From contig CACWFY010000010.1 in assembly GCA_902760345.1 (NCBI GenBank), positions 1 to 64,000 on the forward strand: a stretch of DNA of 64,000 nucleotides. Direction: 5' to 3'. The notes under the pieces are model-generated. The model searched no databases. It saw nothing but the letters and a program-made list of their open reading frames with translations, and was not told the origin of the DNA. Shown one piece after another: positions 52,901-64,000 of the stretch. This DNA comes from an uncultured Bacteroidales bacterium (GTDB taxonomy: Bacteria > Bacteroidota > Bacteroidia > Bacteroidales > Bacteroidaceae). Positions within the stretch are counted from its first letter, which is position 1, and each line of letters begins with the position of its first letter. Position numbers and translations under genes: made by a program.

Positions 52901-54070
52901 TTACTTAATCTCAACAGTAGCACGACGGTTGTAAGTAATCGGGCTCAGGGTGTTAACACCACCAGCAGCAACAGTCTCAATCTGGTCGCGGCTTACACCA
53001 AGCTTAACGAGCTCGTTAGCGACAGCCTCAGCACGCTTCTGAGAAAGCTTCTGGTTGTAGTCAGCGCTACCAGTCTTGCTGTCAGCATAACCAGTAACAA
53101 CCAGCTTAGAGTTGTTGTCCTTAGCAACCTTAGCCAGGTCAGATACATTCTGCAGATCCTTCTTAGAAGCAACGGTAGACTTACCGAGGTTGAAGAATAC
53201 AGAAACAGGAGCGGCAACAACCTTCGTAATGGTCTGAGGAGCAGCAACAACAGCAGCTGCAGTCTGCTTCGGCTGGTTAGCCAGCATGTTCTTCAGGCGA
53301 GCGTTCTCAGCCTGAGCGTCAGACAACTGAGCGTTCAGAGCGTCGATCTGACCCTGAGAGAGAGCCTTGATAGCGTCTACGTCAGGAGTCTTGCTCCAAC
53401 CAGTCTTACCAAGGTTGTAAGTCAAACCGACCTCAACACTGAACTGGTTCATACGATGCTTAGGAGCGATACCATCGTGTGCAGGAGCACCGAAAGCCTC
53501 ACCATAACTAGTATAACCAAGTTCGAGGTTAGCAGCCAGCTTCTTGCTCAGACGGAAGGTATTCAGGATACCAGCGTTTACCAGGAATGTGTTAGCCTTA
53601 GCGTCGAAGTTACGAGCAACACCAGCACCCAGATAGGGGATGAAGTTCCAGATACGGTTCTCGTTGTAGCCACAGAACATATTGCTCAGGTTGAACAGAA
53701 CGTTCTCGTTAACAGCGAGATACTTGTCAATATCACTATTGAAAGCCTTACCCATCCAAATACCGGTAGCCTTAGTACGAAGTCCGAGACCTGGAGTAAA
53801 CCACTTACCAATAGCCAGTGAGAAGCCAAGGGCAGTACGCGTATCGTGATCAACATCAGTCAAAGCGGTTCCGAGGGGGAACTTGTAGAAAGGATTCTGG
53901 AAAATCTTGTCTGTACCAGCCCAAGAAGCGCTATAATTTACATTAGCCTGAATGAACCAGTTGCTCCAGAATGAATTGGTAGCTACGCTATACTTCAGGG
54001 TTGGATCTTCCTGAGCCATAGCATTCATTGAAAGACCGGCAATAGCCAGCATTAAGAAAAACTTTTTCAT
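52901..54070 (-). CDS. OmpA-family outer-membrane porin
   Basis: A 389-residue protein with a signal peptide (KKFFLMLAIAGLSMNAMA). An N-terminal beta-barrel (about 25-225) is followed by a short coiled region (NAQLSDAQAENARLKNML, near 245). The C-terminal OmpA/MotB peptidoglycan-binding domain (about 280-389) shows VVTGYADSKTGSADYNQKLS and RAEAVANELVKLGV. It anchors the outer membrane to the wall and resembles the major OmpA-like porins of Prevotella/Porphyromonas. Strong codon bias (many GTA/GAA/AAG repeats of preferred codons) suggests high expression. It has its own promoter and terminator. Confidence 0.93.
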   Translation of the reverse strand: MKKFFLMLAIAGLSMNAMAQEDPTLKYSVATNSFWSNWFIQANVNYSASWAGTDKIFQNPFYKFPLGTALTDVDHDTRTALGFSLAIGKWFTPGLGLRTKATGIWMGKAFNSDIDKYLAVNENVLFNLSNMFCGYNENRIWNFIPYLGAGVARNFDAKANTFLVNAGILNTFRLSKKLAANLELGYTSYGEAFGAPAHDGIAPKHRMNQFSVEVGLTYNLGKTGWSKTPDVDAIKALSQGQIDALNAQLSDAQAENARLKNMLANQPKQTAAAVVAAPQTITKVVAAPVSVFFNLGKSTVASKKDLQNVSDLAKVAKDNNSKLVVTGYADSKTGSADYNQKLSQKRAEAVANELVKLGVSRDQIETVAAGGVNTLSPITYNRRATVEIK

Positions 54071-54114
54071 ACTATACTAAAAATTAATAAATGATACAAT
54101 TTCGAAATTCTGTG

Positions 54115-54122
54115 CAAAAGTA
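54115..54122 (-). promoter_or_regulatory. -7 box TACTTTTG of the OmpA gene
   Basis: TACTTTTG, 44 bases ahead of the ATG. The AT-rich stretch to 54241 holds nothing else I can identify. Confidence 0.55.
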
Positions 54123-54241
54123 AATATTATTTTCGAAAACACAAAGTTTTTAAGCAACAAAATTAAAAAATAGTGTATTTTTTGCCATCAATCTCATAAA
54201 TTTGCTTAAAAAAGAGCAAAAAATAGATAATTTTATCACAA

Positions 54242-56056
54242 TTATCCCAACAGATGCTCAATATCAGAATGAGGCAATATACTTAGTATCGTCCGTCCAT
54301 CTGGGGCATAGTTTACATTTTCACAGGCAAAGAGACCATTGACTATAACATCCATCTCCTCATTTGAGAGAAACTGACCATAGGGTATGGCTGCATGACG
54401 GGCCAAACCAAGAGCAACTTCACTATTCAATGCCGTCAAGTCATGAGTTACAGGAGCAGATGAACTCAAGATGTCTTGCAATAGCTGCTGGGGATTTAGA
54501 CCTTCTATACCTGCGGGAACGCCATTTATGGCATAACTATTAGGGCCTAAGGGACTCAAATCGAAACCCACAGCAGCAAACAATGGTAATACCTCCTCCA
54601 TCAGCACCGCCTCTGAAGGTGTCAACTCCAGTACTTCTGGGAACAATAGACGCTGGCTTTGAGCCGGACTGTCAGCCAATTGATGCATATAGCGTTCATA
54701 ACGGATACGGACATCAGCCCGATGCTGATCGATAATCATCAATCCGGATTTAACGGCAGTCATAATATATCGGCCTTTGTACTGATAGTGTGTCGGGCTG
54801 ACATCAGCCATATCTATTGAGTGAGTTTTCGACGCATCCACATAATGAGTTTCCGGTCCTACAGTAAACAAAGAGCCCTCTTCGTTCTGTGACTTTGGCA
54901 GTTGGTCGTATAACTGCTCCCAATTTTTAGGTGGTCTTTCCTTGAAAGGATTATAGGCGGGATTATAACTAGGCTTCAGATCCACTGCGACCGGCTGTGA
55001 CGGTTGTGGTTGATAGGCAGGAATCTCCGGACGCCCAACAGTATCAAAGTCTATTTGAGGTATTTCGCAAAACTGTCCAATGGCATCCTTTACGGCAGCA
55101 GCAAGAATCTGCCAGATAGCCTGTTCGTTCTCAAACTTTATCTCCGTCTTGGTAGGATGAATATTTACATCGATATCTGCAGGATTGACATCGAAATAAA
55201 TAAAATAAGGAATATGCGTACCCGCAGGTATAAGACGTTCATAAGCCTGTATGACAGCCTTATGGAAATACGCATGCTTCATAAAGCGGCCATTCACAAA
55301 GAAATACTCATGGGCACCTTTTTTGCGTGCTGATTCAGGTTTGGCAGCAAATCCTGTTATCTTACACATGGCCGTTTCGACGCTGACCGGCAGCAAATCC
55401 TGTCCATAGCGTCGGCCATAGACATCTGTAATACGCTGTCGTAAAGTACCTGCACGAAGATTCATCAGTTCTTGTCCGTTGCTATACAAGGTAAAGTTGA
55501 TATCAGGGTATACCAGTACTATGCGTTCAAAGGCAGCTACAATATTGCTCAGTTCCGTAGCATTACTCTTGAGGAATTTACGTCGTGCAGGAACATTATA
55601 GAAGAGGTTGCTCACCATGAAAGAAGAACCAACAGGACAGGAGCAAGGTTCCTGACTATCAACATGGGAAGCCGACAGTGACAGACAAGTGCCTATCTCG
55701 TCCACTTGTCTACGGGTACGTAACTCTATCTGTGATACAGCAGCAATAGAAGGCAGTGCCTCGCCACGGAATCCCATCGTATGCAGGGAAAACAAGTCCT
55801 CAGCCTGTCGAATCTTTGAAGTAGCATGTCGTTCAAAAGCCAAACGGGCATCTGTCTCAGACATGCCGCAACCGTCATCAATAACCTGAATAGATGTCCG
55901 GCCCGCATCTACCACCAACACATTTATGGTATGTGCCTTGGCATCAACAGCATTCTCTACCAGCTCCTTGATAACGGAAGCCGGCCGCTGGATGACCTCA
56001 CCAGCAGCAATCTGGTTGGCCACACTATCGGGTAGCAGCTGTATTACATCAGTCAT
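54242..56056 (-). CDS. mutL: DNA mismatch repair protein MutL
   Basis: A 604-residue GHKL ATPase. N-terminal motifs are [17 protein letters not shown] (14-30), VIDDGCGMS (near 60) and [16 protein letters not shown] (near 93). A transducer domain follows to about 330. A variable linker (350-420) leads to the C-terminal dimerisation domain, which ends [16 protein letters not shown] do not see the DQHAxxER endonuclease motif in full, but [13 protein letters not shown] (near 450) is close to it. ATG 56056 is preferred: it overlaps the upstream gene's stop by eight bases, and the longer start adds non-homologous residues. Confidence 0.95.
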   Translation of the reverse strand: MTDVIQLLPDSVANQIAAGEVIQRPASVIKELVENAVDAKAHTINVLVVDAGRTSIQVIDDGCGMSETDARLAFERHATSKIRQAEDLFSLHTMGFRGEALPSIAAVSQIELRTRRQVDEIGTCLSLSASHVDSQEPCSCPVGSSFMVSNLFYNVPARRKFLKSNATELSNIVAAFERIVLVYPDINFTLYSNGQELMNLRAGTLRQRITDVYGRRYGQDLLPVSVETAMCKITGFAAKPESARKKGAHEYFFVNGRFMKHAYFHKAVIQAYERLIPAGTHIPYFIYFDVNPADIDVNIHPTKTEIKFENEQAIWQILAAAVKDAIGQFCEIPQIDFDTVGRPEIPAYQPQPSQPVAVDLKPSYNPAYNPFKERPPKNWEQLYDQLPKSQNEEGSLFTVGPETHYVDASKTHSIDMADVSPTHYQYKGRYIMTAVKSGLMIIDQHRADVRIRYERYMHQLADSPAQSQRLLFPEVLELTPSEAVLMEEVLPLFAAVGFDLSPLGPNSYAINGVPAGIEGLNPQQLLQDILSSSAPVTHDLTALNSEVALGLARHAAIPYGQFLSNEEMDVIVNGLFACENVNYAPDGRTILSILPHSDIEHLLG

Positions 56057-57671
56057 GGTTCCATGTTCTCTTTGGTGGTTCACGACGTTTGACCTCCTTC
56101 AGTTCCGTACCAGCTTTTTTGGGGCGCCAATTGAAAATATCATCTTTATCCGTCGGTCGCACATAGTCAAACCATGCAAAGCCGGGAAGTGGGTTCTTTC
56201 CTGGTGGCAACTGAGACAAGGGATAATAGCAACCTGTAGGTTTCTCAAACCACAGCTTCTTCATCTGACGGTTTTTGAAAAAGCCTTTAAACAGCGGACA
56301 CTCCGTATAGTTCATCGTAGTGACAACGCTATCTGTCTCGTCAACATAGAAATAGTCTATCACCACATTATCGATGGCCTGAAACTCTCGTATTTCTCCA
56401 CGATCAAAGAAGGCCTTCATTTCCTTTGAGGATATCTGGTTGAAATGCACCGAGTCGCTCAGTTGTTCTGCCGAGAATGCCTGCCCGATAACGTGTGCCC
56501 AATCAATGGTGGAGTCATTCATGTACACACAGATCTTCTCGCCAAAGAGTTGTTGACCCATATTCCACACAATCGGGTCTTTATACATCGTCATGCATGA
56601 ATCCTTGGAGTTATATACCAGCGAGTCGCAGACGGCCTGTACATCAGTACGATACGCGCGAACCTTATTATAAGCATGTACAACCCTATAAACAGAGTCT
56701 GTCCGGATGTTGTAGGTATAGATTTTAAACGTATCGGCATGCATGAATAGCGAGTCCTGCTGTGAATAGTCAATGGTCACTGCCCGTTTGGTTGCCATCG
56801 CATAACCTGTTGAGTCGTTATATTCACAATAGTCTCCTGTCATCATATTTTTGTTGACAGTATCATTATACACGACATTCCAATAGGCATAGTTCGTACC
56901 GTCCTTTGCATTATGATAAACGCTGTCACCTATTAGCGACCGTCCCTGGTCCGATATCACAGAACGGCCAAACAGTTCTGACTGTTCCGTCTTAGTGTTA
57001 TAGTAACCATTCTCACTATAGATATGACTACTTCCAGAGGTGATATTTGAAGGACCAACGATATGAGCACGCGAGGTCTGCGTATCATAGAAGAGGGAGT
57101 CTGTCGTCAGAAACATTTTCTTATCCTTCAGTCGGACGTCATAGTAGAACATCGCCTGCTTCGTATCAGTATGGTACTCTCCCCAGTCAGAGGTTAACAC
57201 AGAAGTGCCATCCACAAGTTTACCGCCTTCAAAGAAATTACCGAAGTTATACATCCGGTCATAATCCAACGAGTCAGTATAAAGTGTTGATTTCCGATGC
57301 TTGAGCACAACATTATAGCGGGCCTGAGCTAACTGGTCGTTGCCATCATAGTAGGCATAGTCGCTCGTCAGCCTCAACGTGTCGCCCTGAACCATCTTCA
57401 CATGTCCAAAAGCCTCGAAGGAATTGGTCTGCTGGTAGAAGTGGGCGCTGTCACAATACAAGTCGGCTCCCTGATGGCGGAAATGCACATTGCCATGTAA
57501 CACCTGTGCATCCCCATTCCGATATTGGTCGTAATGCAGATTATCAGAATGAACCAGATATACTTTCTTGTCCTCGACCTTCTTTCGAGGTGTACGCTTG
57601 CGTGCTGGCTGCATAGCGAAAACCATAGCCAGCACTACGAGCCCAATGATGACAAGCAGTATTCTCCTCAC
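56049..57671 (-). CDS. OstA/LptA-like LPS-transport family protein
   Basis: A 540-residue protein with an N-terminal membrane anchor or signal ([17 protein letters not shown]) and a basic stretch after it. OstA-type beta-jellyroll repeats follow, with patterns such as [39 protein letters not shown] and [21 protein letters not shown]. LptA-like proteins form the periplasmic bridge that carries LPS to the outer membrane. This protein is much longer than E. coli LptA, as is normal in Bacteroidota. It lies between surA and mutL in a tight leftward cluster. Confidence 0.85.
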   Translation of the reverse strand: MRRILLVIIGLVVLAMVFAMQPARKRTPRKKVEDKKVYLVHSDNLHYDQYRNGDAQVLHGNVHFRHQGADLYCDSAHFYQQTNSFEAFGHVKMVQGDTLRLTSDYAYYDGNDQLAQARYNVVLKHRKSTLYTDSLDYDRMYNFGNFFEGGKLVDGTSVLTSDWGEYHTDTKQAMFYYDVRLKDKKMFLTTDSLFYDTQTSRAHIVGPSNITSGSSHIYSENGYYNTKTEQSELFGRSVISDQGRSLIGDSVYHNAKDGTNYAYWNVVYNDTVNKNMMTGDYCEYNDSTGYAMATKRAVTIDYSQQDSLFMHADTFKIYTYNIRTDSVYRVVHAYNKVRAYRTDVQAVCDSLVYNSKDSCMTMYKDPIVWNMGQQLFGEKICVYMNDSTIDWAHVIGQAFSAEQLSDSVHFNQISSKEMKAFFDRGEIREFQAIDNVVIDYFYVDETDSVVTTMNYTECPLFKGFFKNRQMKKLWFEKPTGCYYPLSQLPPGKNPLPGFAWFDYVRPTDKDDIFNWRPKKAGTELKEVKRREPPKRTWNHD

Positions 57672-57688
57672 TTCTTATCTTTTACTTC

Positions 57689-59050
57689 TTATCTCACCCA
57701 CCCTTCGTACTCAAAATCGCAGTTACGATAGCGGTCATTAATGCGTACATAAGTGGACTTTATGCGATTGACAACCCAATCGTGCAAGACCTGTTCACGA
57801 CGCTTGGCCAACACCACGTTCTTCAGCACCTGGAAATCCTCGGTAATCGTAGCTTTGTGACCCTCTGTACGACTCTTCAGCTTCACGATGGCACATACCG
57901 TCTTGCCACGCTCGTTTATCATTTCGAAGGGAGTAGAGATCTCACCAACCTTCATGCGGTCAACGGCCTTTGCCACCTCAGAGGGCAGATCTGCCAACTT
58001 AAAGCGCGAGGTACGACCATCTTGAGTGACATTAGCCATCAAGCCGTGGTTGTTACGTGTATCCTTATCGTCAGAGAGCAAGGAAGCTCCCGCTTCAAAA
58101 GTAAATTTCTCTTCCACGATATCATTACGAATAGAGTCCAGTCGAGCGAGTGCCTTCGTAATGGCATCATCACTAACGACAGGCTTGCGAAGAATATGGC
58201 GTACCTTAATCTTATCACCACGCTTGTCAATCAGCTGAATGATATGGAAGCCGAATTCCGACTCCACAATCTTCGACACCTTCTTGGGGTCTGTCAGGGC
58301 AAAGGCCACATTGGCAAAAGCAGGGTCTAACATACCCCTACCCGTATAGTCAAGTTCACCACCGCGACGGGCTGTACCAGGGTCTTCAGAATACAAGCGT
58401 GCCAACGTCTGGAACGACGACTCACCCTTATTGATGCGGTCTGTATAGTCACGCAGTTCTTCCTTTACACGATTAATCTCCTCCTGCTCTATACGGGGTG
58501 TCTGGGTGATGATTTGCACTTCGACCTCCGTAGGCACAAAAGGTATACTATCCTGTGGCATGTTCTGGAAATAGCGGCGCACCTCAGCAGGCGACACCGT
58601 AATATCCTTTGTCAGCTTATGCTGCATGCCCTGCACCAATTGATTCTCACGGTAGGTTTCACGCAGATCAGCACGAATCTGACTCATGCTCTTTTTCTGA
58701 TACTCCTCCAATTTCTCGCGAGAGCCAATCATAGAAATCATTCGCTCAAGATACTGCTCGACACCCTGCGTGATTTCCGCTTCCGTTACCTCTACACTAT
58801 CGGTGATGGCCTGGTTCAGAAACAGTTTCTGAACGGCTATCTGCTCCGGAATGGCACAATCCGGGTCTCTTGTCCAGCGTACGCCTTCCTGCTCACTTTG
58901 GAGACGCATTGCCTCCACATCCGATTTCAAGATAGCCTCATCGCCAACCACCCAGATGACCTCATCCACGATAGCCTCTATGCTATCGTTCTGTGCAAAC
59001 AGACTAAGTGGGGCGCACAAGGCACAAAGGAATAATATGACTTTACTCAT
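57689..59050 (-). CDS. SurA-like periplasmic peptidyl-prolyl isomerase
   Basis: A 453-residue exported chaperone with a signal peptide (VILFLCALCAPLSLFAQ). The SurA-type N-terminal helical region (25-165) is followed by a parvulin (PpiC) domain at about 170-275, with YSEDPGTARRGGELDYTGRG and EFGFHIIQLIDKRGD, then a second, degenerate parvulin-like region. It should help fold outer-membrane beta-barrels. The start overlaps the stop of the preceding isomerase gene by eight bases. Confidence 0.9.
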   Translation of the reverse strand: MSKVILFLCALCAPLSLFAQNDSIEAIVDEVIWVVGDEAILKSDVEAMRLQSEQEGVRWTRDPDCAIPEQIAVQKLFLNQAITDSVEVTEAEITQGVEQYLERMISMIGSREKLEEYQKKSMSQIRADLRETYRENQLVQGMQHKLTKDITVSPAEVRRYFQNMPQDSIPFVPTEVEVQIITQTPRIEQEEINRVKEELRDYTDRINKGESSFQTLARLYSEDPGTARRGGELDYTGRGMLDPAFANVAFALTDPKKVSKIVESEFGFHIIQLIDKRGDKIKVRHILRKPVVSDDAITKALARLDSIRNDIVEEKFTFEAGASLLSDDKDTRNNHGLMANVTQDGRTSRFKLADLPSEVAKAVDRMKVGEISTPFEMINERGKTVCAIVKLKSRTEGHKATITEDFQVLKNVVLAKRREQVLHDWVVNRIKSTYVRINDRYRNCDFEYEGWVR

Positions 59051-60476
59051 GCTTATTGACAGTCTTTAGAACATCCTCATTCACTGTAAACGAATACTTC
59101 TTACGGAGTTCTGCTACCCACTGACGCTCCAATTCATCCTGCAGGTCAGCAGTCACCAAACCACGTACATCTGTATACTCCTGTGGTTTCTTGATGAGTT
59201 TACCGTATGTTGCATCAATGGGATATCCCTTGACACTATCCACTTTGGCATCGGTCACCTTAAACACTTCGCGGTCAATCAGCTTGTTGTCACCTTTCTT
59301 GAACAATCCCTTCTCCACACGGATACGAATAATAGAGTCGTTATTGAAACCCTTACGGAGTGCTTCGTTCCAGTCATCAAACTTCAGTTTCTTGACACAG
59401 TCTGCTACGGCCTTCACATCCGACTGAATCTTGACATGATAGGCCATACCCTTAAAGCGGGGCTCATCCCACGTGTAATTCTTCTTATGTGCCTTGAAAT
59501 ACGCTTCCAGAGCTTTCTCATCCTTGGCGGCCTTGTCCCATACATGCTCATTGCTCACCTCATAAAGCAGCAATCCGTCGTGGTATTCCTTAATGAGGTA
59601 ACGCATCTCCATATCTACAGCAGCCAAAGAGTCGGCGCGTTGTTCCAAGATCATCTCTTTGGTCAGCGTACCATTGGAGTGCTTGACCATCTGATCCAAC
59701 TTTTGTTCCGTAATACTATTGCGAGCACCACGCTGTTCCAGGTATTTCAGGATATTATCCTTATGAAACTCAAAGGGCTCCAACTGCTTACGATCCTTCA
59801 TCAAGATGATATGCCAGCCATAAGGCGACAATACCGGCTGGCTCATCTCACCGGGTTGAAGTGCAAAGGCAGGCTCTTCAAACTCCTTGACCAGTTGATT
59901 CTTGCCAATCCATCCCAACAAGCCGCCACGACGACCAGAACCCGGGTCTTGCGAAACCTTCTTGGCCAGTTCCTCAAAGTCTGCACCAGCTTTCAGTGCC
60001 TGATAGACAGAGTCGATACGCTGTTTAGCTTCCTGCTGTTGAGCCTCTGTTGCCTTTTGCGGAATCATAATCAGAATGTGCGCAGGCTGTATCAGGCCAT
60101 CCGGTCCGATACTCTCCAACGTCTGGTCATACACTTTATGAGCTTCCACCATCATATCGTCGTCAGTAACAAACGTCGGACGAATCTGTTGGTCACGATA
60201 TTGTGCAAATTCCGTCAGGAAAGCCGTCGTGGTGTCAATGCGTGCATCCAGTGCTGCCTGCACTTTCAGCTTATAGTTGATAAACAGATCAACATATTCC
60301 TCAACGGATTTCTTGTCTATCACGCCGTCGGTATTATTCTTATTGTAAGAATACTCGAATTCCGAACGTGGAACATCCACTCCTGCCACAGTCATAATGA
60401 CTGGGTCGCTACTTTGGGCAAGAATAGCAGAAAACGGAACAACTGCGCAAAAAGCAGCAATAATGAGCTTTTTCAT
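59043..60476 (-). CDS. Parvulin-type peptidyl-prolyl isomerase
   Basis: A 477-residue exported protein (signal KKLIIAAFCAVVPFSAILAQ). The parvulin domain covers about residues 130-235: QPAHILIMIPQKA, VSQDPGSGRRGGLLGWIGKN and SPYGWHIILMKDRK. The second half is unlike known catalytic domains and mostly helical. It is probably a second envelope chaperone acting with the SurA-like protein encoded next to it. It lies 12 bases after guaB, with no promoter of its own visible. Confidence 0.9.
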   Translation of the reverse strand: MKKLIIAAFCAVVPFSAILAQSSDPVIMTVAGVDVPRSEFEYSYNKNNTDGVIDKKSVEEYVDLFINYKLKVQAALDARIDTTTAFLTEFAQYRDQQIRPTFVTDDDMMVEAHKVYDQTLESIGPDGLIQPAHILIMIPQKATEAQQQEAKQRIDSVYQALKAGADFEELAKKVSQDPGSGRRGGLLGWIGKNQLVKEFEEPAFALQPGEMSQPVLSPYGWHIILMKDRKQLEPFEFHKDNILKYLEQRGARNSITEQKLDQMVKHSNGTLTKEMILEQRADSLAAVDMEMRYLIKEYHDGLLLYEVSNEHVWDKAAKDEKALEAYFKAHKKNYTWDEPRFKGMAYHVKIQSDVKAVADCVKKLKFDDWNEALRKGFNNDSIIRIRVEKGLFKKGDNKLIDREVFKVTDAKVDSVKGYPIDATYGKLIKKPQEYTDVRGLVTADLQDELERQWVAELRKKYSFTVNEDVLKTVNKHE

Positions 60477-60488
60477 TTTACTTTTTTA

Positions 60489-61982
<1,494 letters not shown>

Positions 61983-61999
61983 TTAAATTTTATTGCGTG

Positions 62000-62007
62000 C
62001 AAAATTA
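62000..62007 (-). promoter_or_regulatory. -7 box TAATTTTG of the guaB cluster
   Basis: TAATTTTG, 29 bases ahead of the ATG. It sits in a 17-base segment (61994-62010, starting TTGCGTGC on the plus strand) that recurs exactly at 63136-63152 upstream of the next gene. Confidence 0.55.
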
Positions 62008-62055
62008 CTCATTTTTTCTGAGACGGCAAGCGTTTTCACCTATTATTAATAGGAT

Positions 62056-63099
62056 TTAACGTAACAATAACACTACTCTACCCTGCTTATCGGCAGATAC
62101 GGTAACAGACATCTTGCCTTGCTGCCACGTTTTCTGATTGGCAGAGGTAAAACCATTGGTCTCCAAATCACGGCAGACTGCAGCAAGATTGTCATTGGCT
62201 GTCAGCGTGATAGCTGTGATTGTCTGCTTGCGACGAGTCAGTGAGGCTACGACCTTATAATCACCAATGGTCAATGAGGCCGACAACGCCTTGTTGGTTG
62301 TTTTCCCTAATGAATAGTCATAGCTGAGAAGAATCTCTTGCGCACCTTTCACCGTCTTGTTCTGAAGCAGTTTCACGCCCAGCCCCACCAAATCAGTATG
62401 ATTACAGGCCTCAGCCAACCCGTCAGTGATTGTTCGAGGCGCCGTCTCATACGCTTTATCCTCCATCTCCTGATAGGCCATCTCGTAAGCTTTGGCATCA
62501 TCTAGTGCGAAACCAATTGTATAGCAGGCTGCCAACGAGTTACGCTCATAGTGCATGTTGACCGTTCCCAGACGACTCTGAATAGTATATGCCTCGCCCT
62601 GATTGTCGATAAAGCCACCACCATAGACCTTCACCAGTTCTTTCTTTAGGCTGGCAAAACGTTGTTTGACGGCCTGTTCCGAAGGATAGACGGTCTGGTC
62701 TTCCACATCAACAGCATAAACGCGCCCCGTTTGTTCCGAAACAGCCAGTGTAATGAGTGACTTAGCACCATAGACCTCCCCTTCATAATAATAGGTTTTC
62801 GAGGTTTGTGCCCCCTCATTCTTCCGCTCCACGAACCCCTGTTGCAGCAACTGCTTCTCAAAGCGGTCAGCCTTGATACCCAAGGGAATATTCAGGAAAG
62901 CATTGCGGTTATTTCGATTATCTGAACAAGAAGCAATATCGGCAAGGGCAAGCTGTGCATCGTCATCGATGCCATCAGCCGCGACAGGAGCCTTCGCTTC
63001 CGTCTTAGCCTTTTTCTTAAACAGCTTCTTGAAAAACTGCGCATCTGCCGACTGACAGACTAACACCAGTGCGAACAATGTAAAAACAATCTTCTTCAC
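62056..63099 (-). CDS. Exported protein of unknown function
   Basis: A 347-residue protein with a signal peptide (KKIVFTLFALVLVCQSADAQ) followed by a very basic patch (FFKKLFKKKAKTEAKA). The remainder is mixed alpha/beta with repeated short domains, each having an AYEMAYQEMEDKAY- or LLQQGFVERKNE-type segment. I do not recognise the family. GTG 63099 is chosen: the only upstream ATG (63144) lies in the -7 box TAATTTTG at 63142-63149, so it cannot be on the transcript, and GTG gives a standard signal peptide. Monocistronic. Confidence 0.7.
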   Translation of the reverse strand: MKKIVFTLFALVLVCQSADAQFFKKLFKKKAKTEAKAPVAADGIDDDAQLALADIASCSDNRNNRNAFLNIPLGIKADRFEKQLLQQGFVERKNEGAQTSKTYYYEGEVYGAKSLITLAVSEQTGRVYAVDVEDQTVYPSEQAVKQRFASLKKELVKVYGGGFIDNQGEAYTIQSRLGTVNMHYERNSLAACYTIGFALDDAKAYEMAYQEMEDKAYETAPRTITDGLAEACNHTDLVGLGVKLLQNKTVKGAQEILLSYDYSLGKTTNKALSASLTIGDYKVVASLTRRKQTITAITLTANDNLAAVCRDLETNGFTSANQKTWQQGKMSVTVSADKQGRVVLLLR

Positions 63100-63141
63100 C
63101 TCAACAAGCAAATTTGTCTTTATACAATAAATTATTGCGTG

Positions 63142-63149
63142 CAAAATTA
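63142..63149 (-). promoter_or_regulatory. -7 box TAATTTTG of the exported unknown
   Basis: TAATTTTG, identical in 17-base context to the guaB promoter. It rules out the ATG at 63144 as the start. Confidence 0.5.
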
Positions 63150-63226
63150 CTGCATTTTTCTTATATAGCAGTAATTCGCACGCAATATTAACACGATTTA
63201 AGGTGGGAATGCCTTCCTATAGGCTC

Positions 63227-63379
63227 CTACAGTCCCCCATCATCAACCCAGTCAGGGTCATCGCCGGCTCCACCTCCACTTGTTGTATCACCTTCCGTAA
63301 AGGGAGAACCAGAGAGCAAGGGTCGAACCTTTATAGGTATAGTCACTATTTGGGGTCTGATATAATGCATTTTCTTCAT
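63227..63379 (-). CDS. Small 50-residue protein, surface-protein-associated type
   Basis: An ATG-to-TAG frame on the minus strand encoding MKKMHYIRPQIVTIPIKV, then RPLLSGSPFTEGD, a Gly/Asp-rich stretch (SGGGAGDDPDWVDDGG) and a terminal Leu. The pattern (short basic start with YI.P, LL.GSP in the middle, acidic Gly-rich tail) is one I recall from many tiny Prevotella/Bacteroides ORFs lying after secreted-protein genes. Their function is unknown to me. It begins 13 bases after the stop of the upstream surface protein, so the two are likely co-transcribed. Confidence 0.6.
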   Translation of the reverse strand: MKKMHYIRPQIVTIPIKVRPLLSGSPFTEGDTTSGGGAGDDPDWVDDGGL

Positions 63380-63392
63380 AAGTCAAGCCTTT

Positions 63393-64000
63393 TTATTTCA
63401 TTACTTTACGACCATTCACAATATAAACGCCCTTACGCATGTTGTCCACTTGCTGACCATTCAGGTTGTAGATACGATCACCAGTCTTTCCGTTATTGAG
63501 AAGAATGAACTCACTGATGTCTGTTGTAGAATCGTCCTCAAAGACAAGATTTAACTCGCGAGCTGCTGCTGCTGCTGTCATGAAGGATTTCGGCAGCTGC
63601 AGATAAGCCTTCCTCTCAGCCAGCGTCATAGTTCCACTGGTAGGACGATGCCATGAATAAACGTCCTCGACGCGTTTCAACACATAGTTGTAGTAGTTTT
63701 CGTCATCCGATGTTGCAGGAACGTCCTCATCAGTGTTCAGGTGTGCTTTCAGCAGGTTGACAAAGTAAGACTGCGACGTGCTGTACGGAATCTTATAGGT
63801 CGGTCCAACCTCACCCCTGATGACGAGTCCGGTATGGGCAGGCACGTCATAGACGCGTACCAGCAGCACACCATTTCCACTCTTGCTATAGCCTGCGGCG
63901 ATGTAAGCTCTAAGTTCAGAACCTGTGAAATTCAGATCCTGCTCGCAGCTGAACGTAGCAGTTGATGTAGTCAGGGTGATAAACTCCTTCGTAGAACTCC
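63393..64000 (-). CDS. Truncated secreted/surface protein (C-terminal part only)
   Basis: The frame is open from the right edge of the window to the stop at 63393, about 202 codons; the N-terminus lies outside. Visible residues include a beta-rich segment with TATFSCEQDLNFTGSELRAY and VLLVRVYDVPAHTGLVIRG. The protein ends DRIYNLNGQQVDNMRKG then VYIVNGRKVMK, the short C-terminal tail typical of Prevotella surface/secreted proteins (T9SS type A-like). I infer export and surface attachment or secretion; the catalytic or binding domain cannot be seen here. Confidence 0.75.
   Translation of the reverse strand, partial: SSTKEFITLTTSTATFSCEQDLNFTGSELRAYIAAGYSKSGNGVLLVRVYDVPAHTGLVIRGEVGPTYKIPYSTSQSYFVNLLKAHLNTDEDVPATSDDENYYNYVLKRVEDVYSWHRPTSGTMTLAERKAYLQLPKSFMTAAAAARELNLVFEDDSTTDISEFILLNNGKTGDRIYNLNGQQVDNMRKGVYIVNGRKVMK

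Noticed and set aside
52892-53821. Plus-strand 309-codon frame opposite the OmpA gene
   Set aside because: Ser/Val/Leu-rich shadow produced by the biased codon use of a highly expressed porin.
63203-63499. Plus-strand 98-codon frame near the right end
   Set aside because: It is antisense to the small ORF and the surface-protein tail, which have better coding features.

Overview
The window looks like chromosome from a Prevotella-type member of the Bacteroidales (phylum Bacteroidota). The protein families fit: a two-subunit glycine decarboxylase, a BT4734-like primase, an OmpA-type major porin, and a truncated surface protein ending in a Prevotella-style KGVYIVNGRK tail. Promoters fit as well: almost every transcription unit is preceded by the Bacteroidota -7 box TAnnTTTG, and Shine-Dalgarno sites are mostly weak. 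No phage or conjugation genes are visible.

Layout. 1-8600: a leftward promoter/leader at the edge, a Bax1-inhibitor-like membrane protein, then a lactate-use locus (FAD/Fe-S lactate-type dehydrogenase divergent from lldP-lutABC). 8600-13050: an accessory island of three leftward genes (BT4734/DUF3987 primase-helicase-like protein plus two unknowns) bounded by a perfect 27-bp inverted repeat, with 11-bp and 9-bp iterated motifs and, beside it, a ten-unit array with exact 22-bp period. 13030-20630: an XRE regulator with a broken DUF2975 partner, then a leftward run (MATE exporter, cytidylate-kinase-like protein, phosphoesterase, rfbB, purT, acyltransferase, GNAT/FemAB-like protein). 20750-29850: S8 protease-xseA-xseB; an outer-membrane protein; ilvE-trmB-mrp; a GH28 pectinase; an exported unknown. 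29835-36037: a complete leftward glycine-cleavage and lipoylation operon (lplA-gcvT-gcvH-gcvPA-gcvPB-lpd). 36191-40886: dxs-trkA-trkH. 40858-42681: an AAA ATPase/DUF4435 pair with the architecture of PARIS defence systems. 42765-43688: an EamA transporter, followed by a 509-bp repeat-rich spacer holding a second ten-unit 22-bp array. 44198-54070: lipoprotein, outer-membrane protein, asnS, a pseudouridine synthase with a long Gly/Gln/Arg-rich N-terminus, purB, tRNA-Val, ACT protein, phenylacetate-CoA ligase and an OmpA porin. 54242-61970: guaB, two parvulin-type chaperones, an OstA/LptA-like protein and mutL, all leftward. 62056-64000: an exported unknown, a 50-codon small ORF and a truncated surface protein.

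The strongest candidates for something undescribed are (i) the inverted-repeat-bounded primase cassette and (ii) the pair of 22-bp-period composite arrays, both ten units long, both ending at the stop codon of a leftward gene, 31 kb apart. Functional calls come from reading motifs and recalled family knowledge; no database search was possible.
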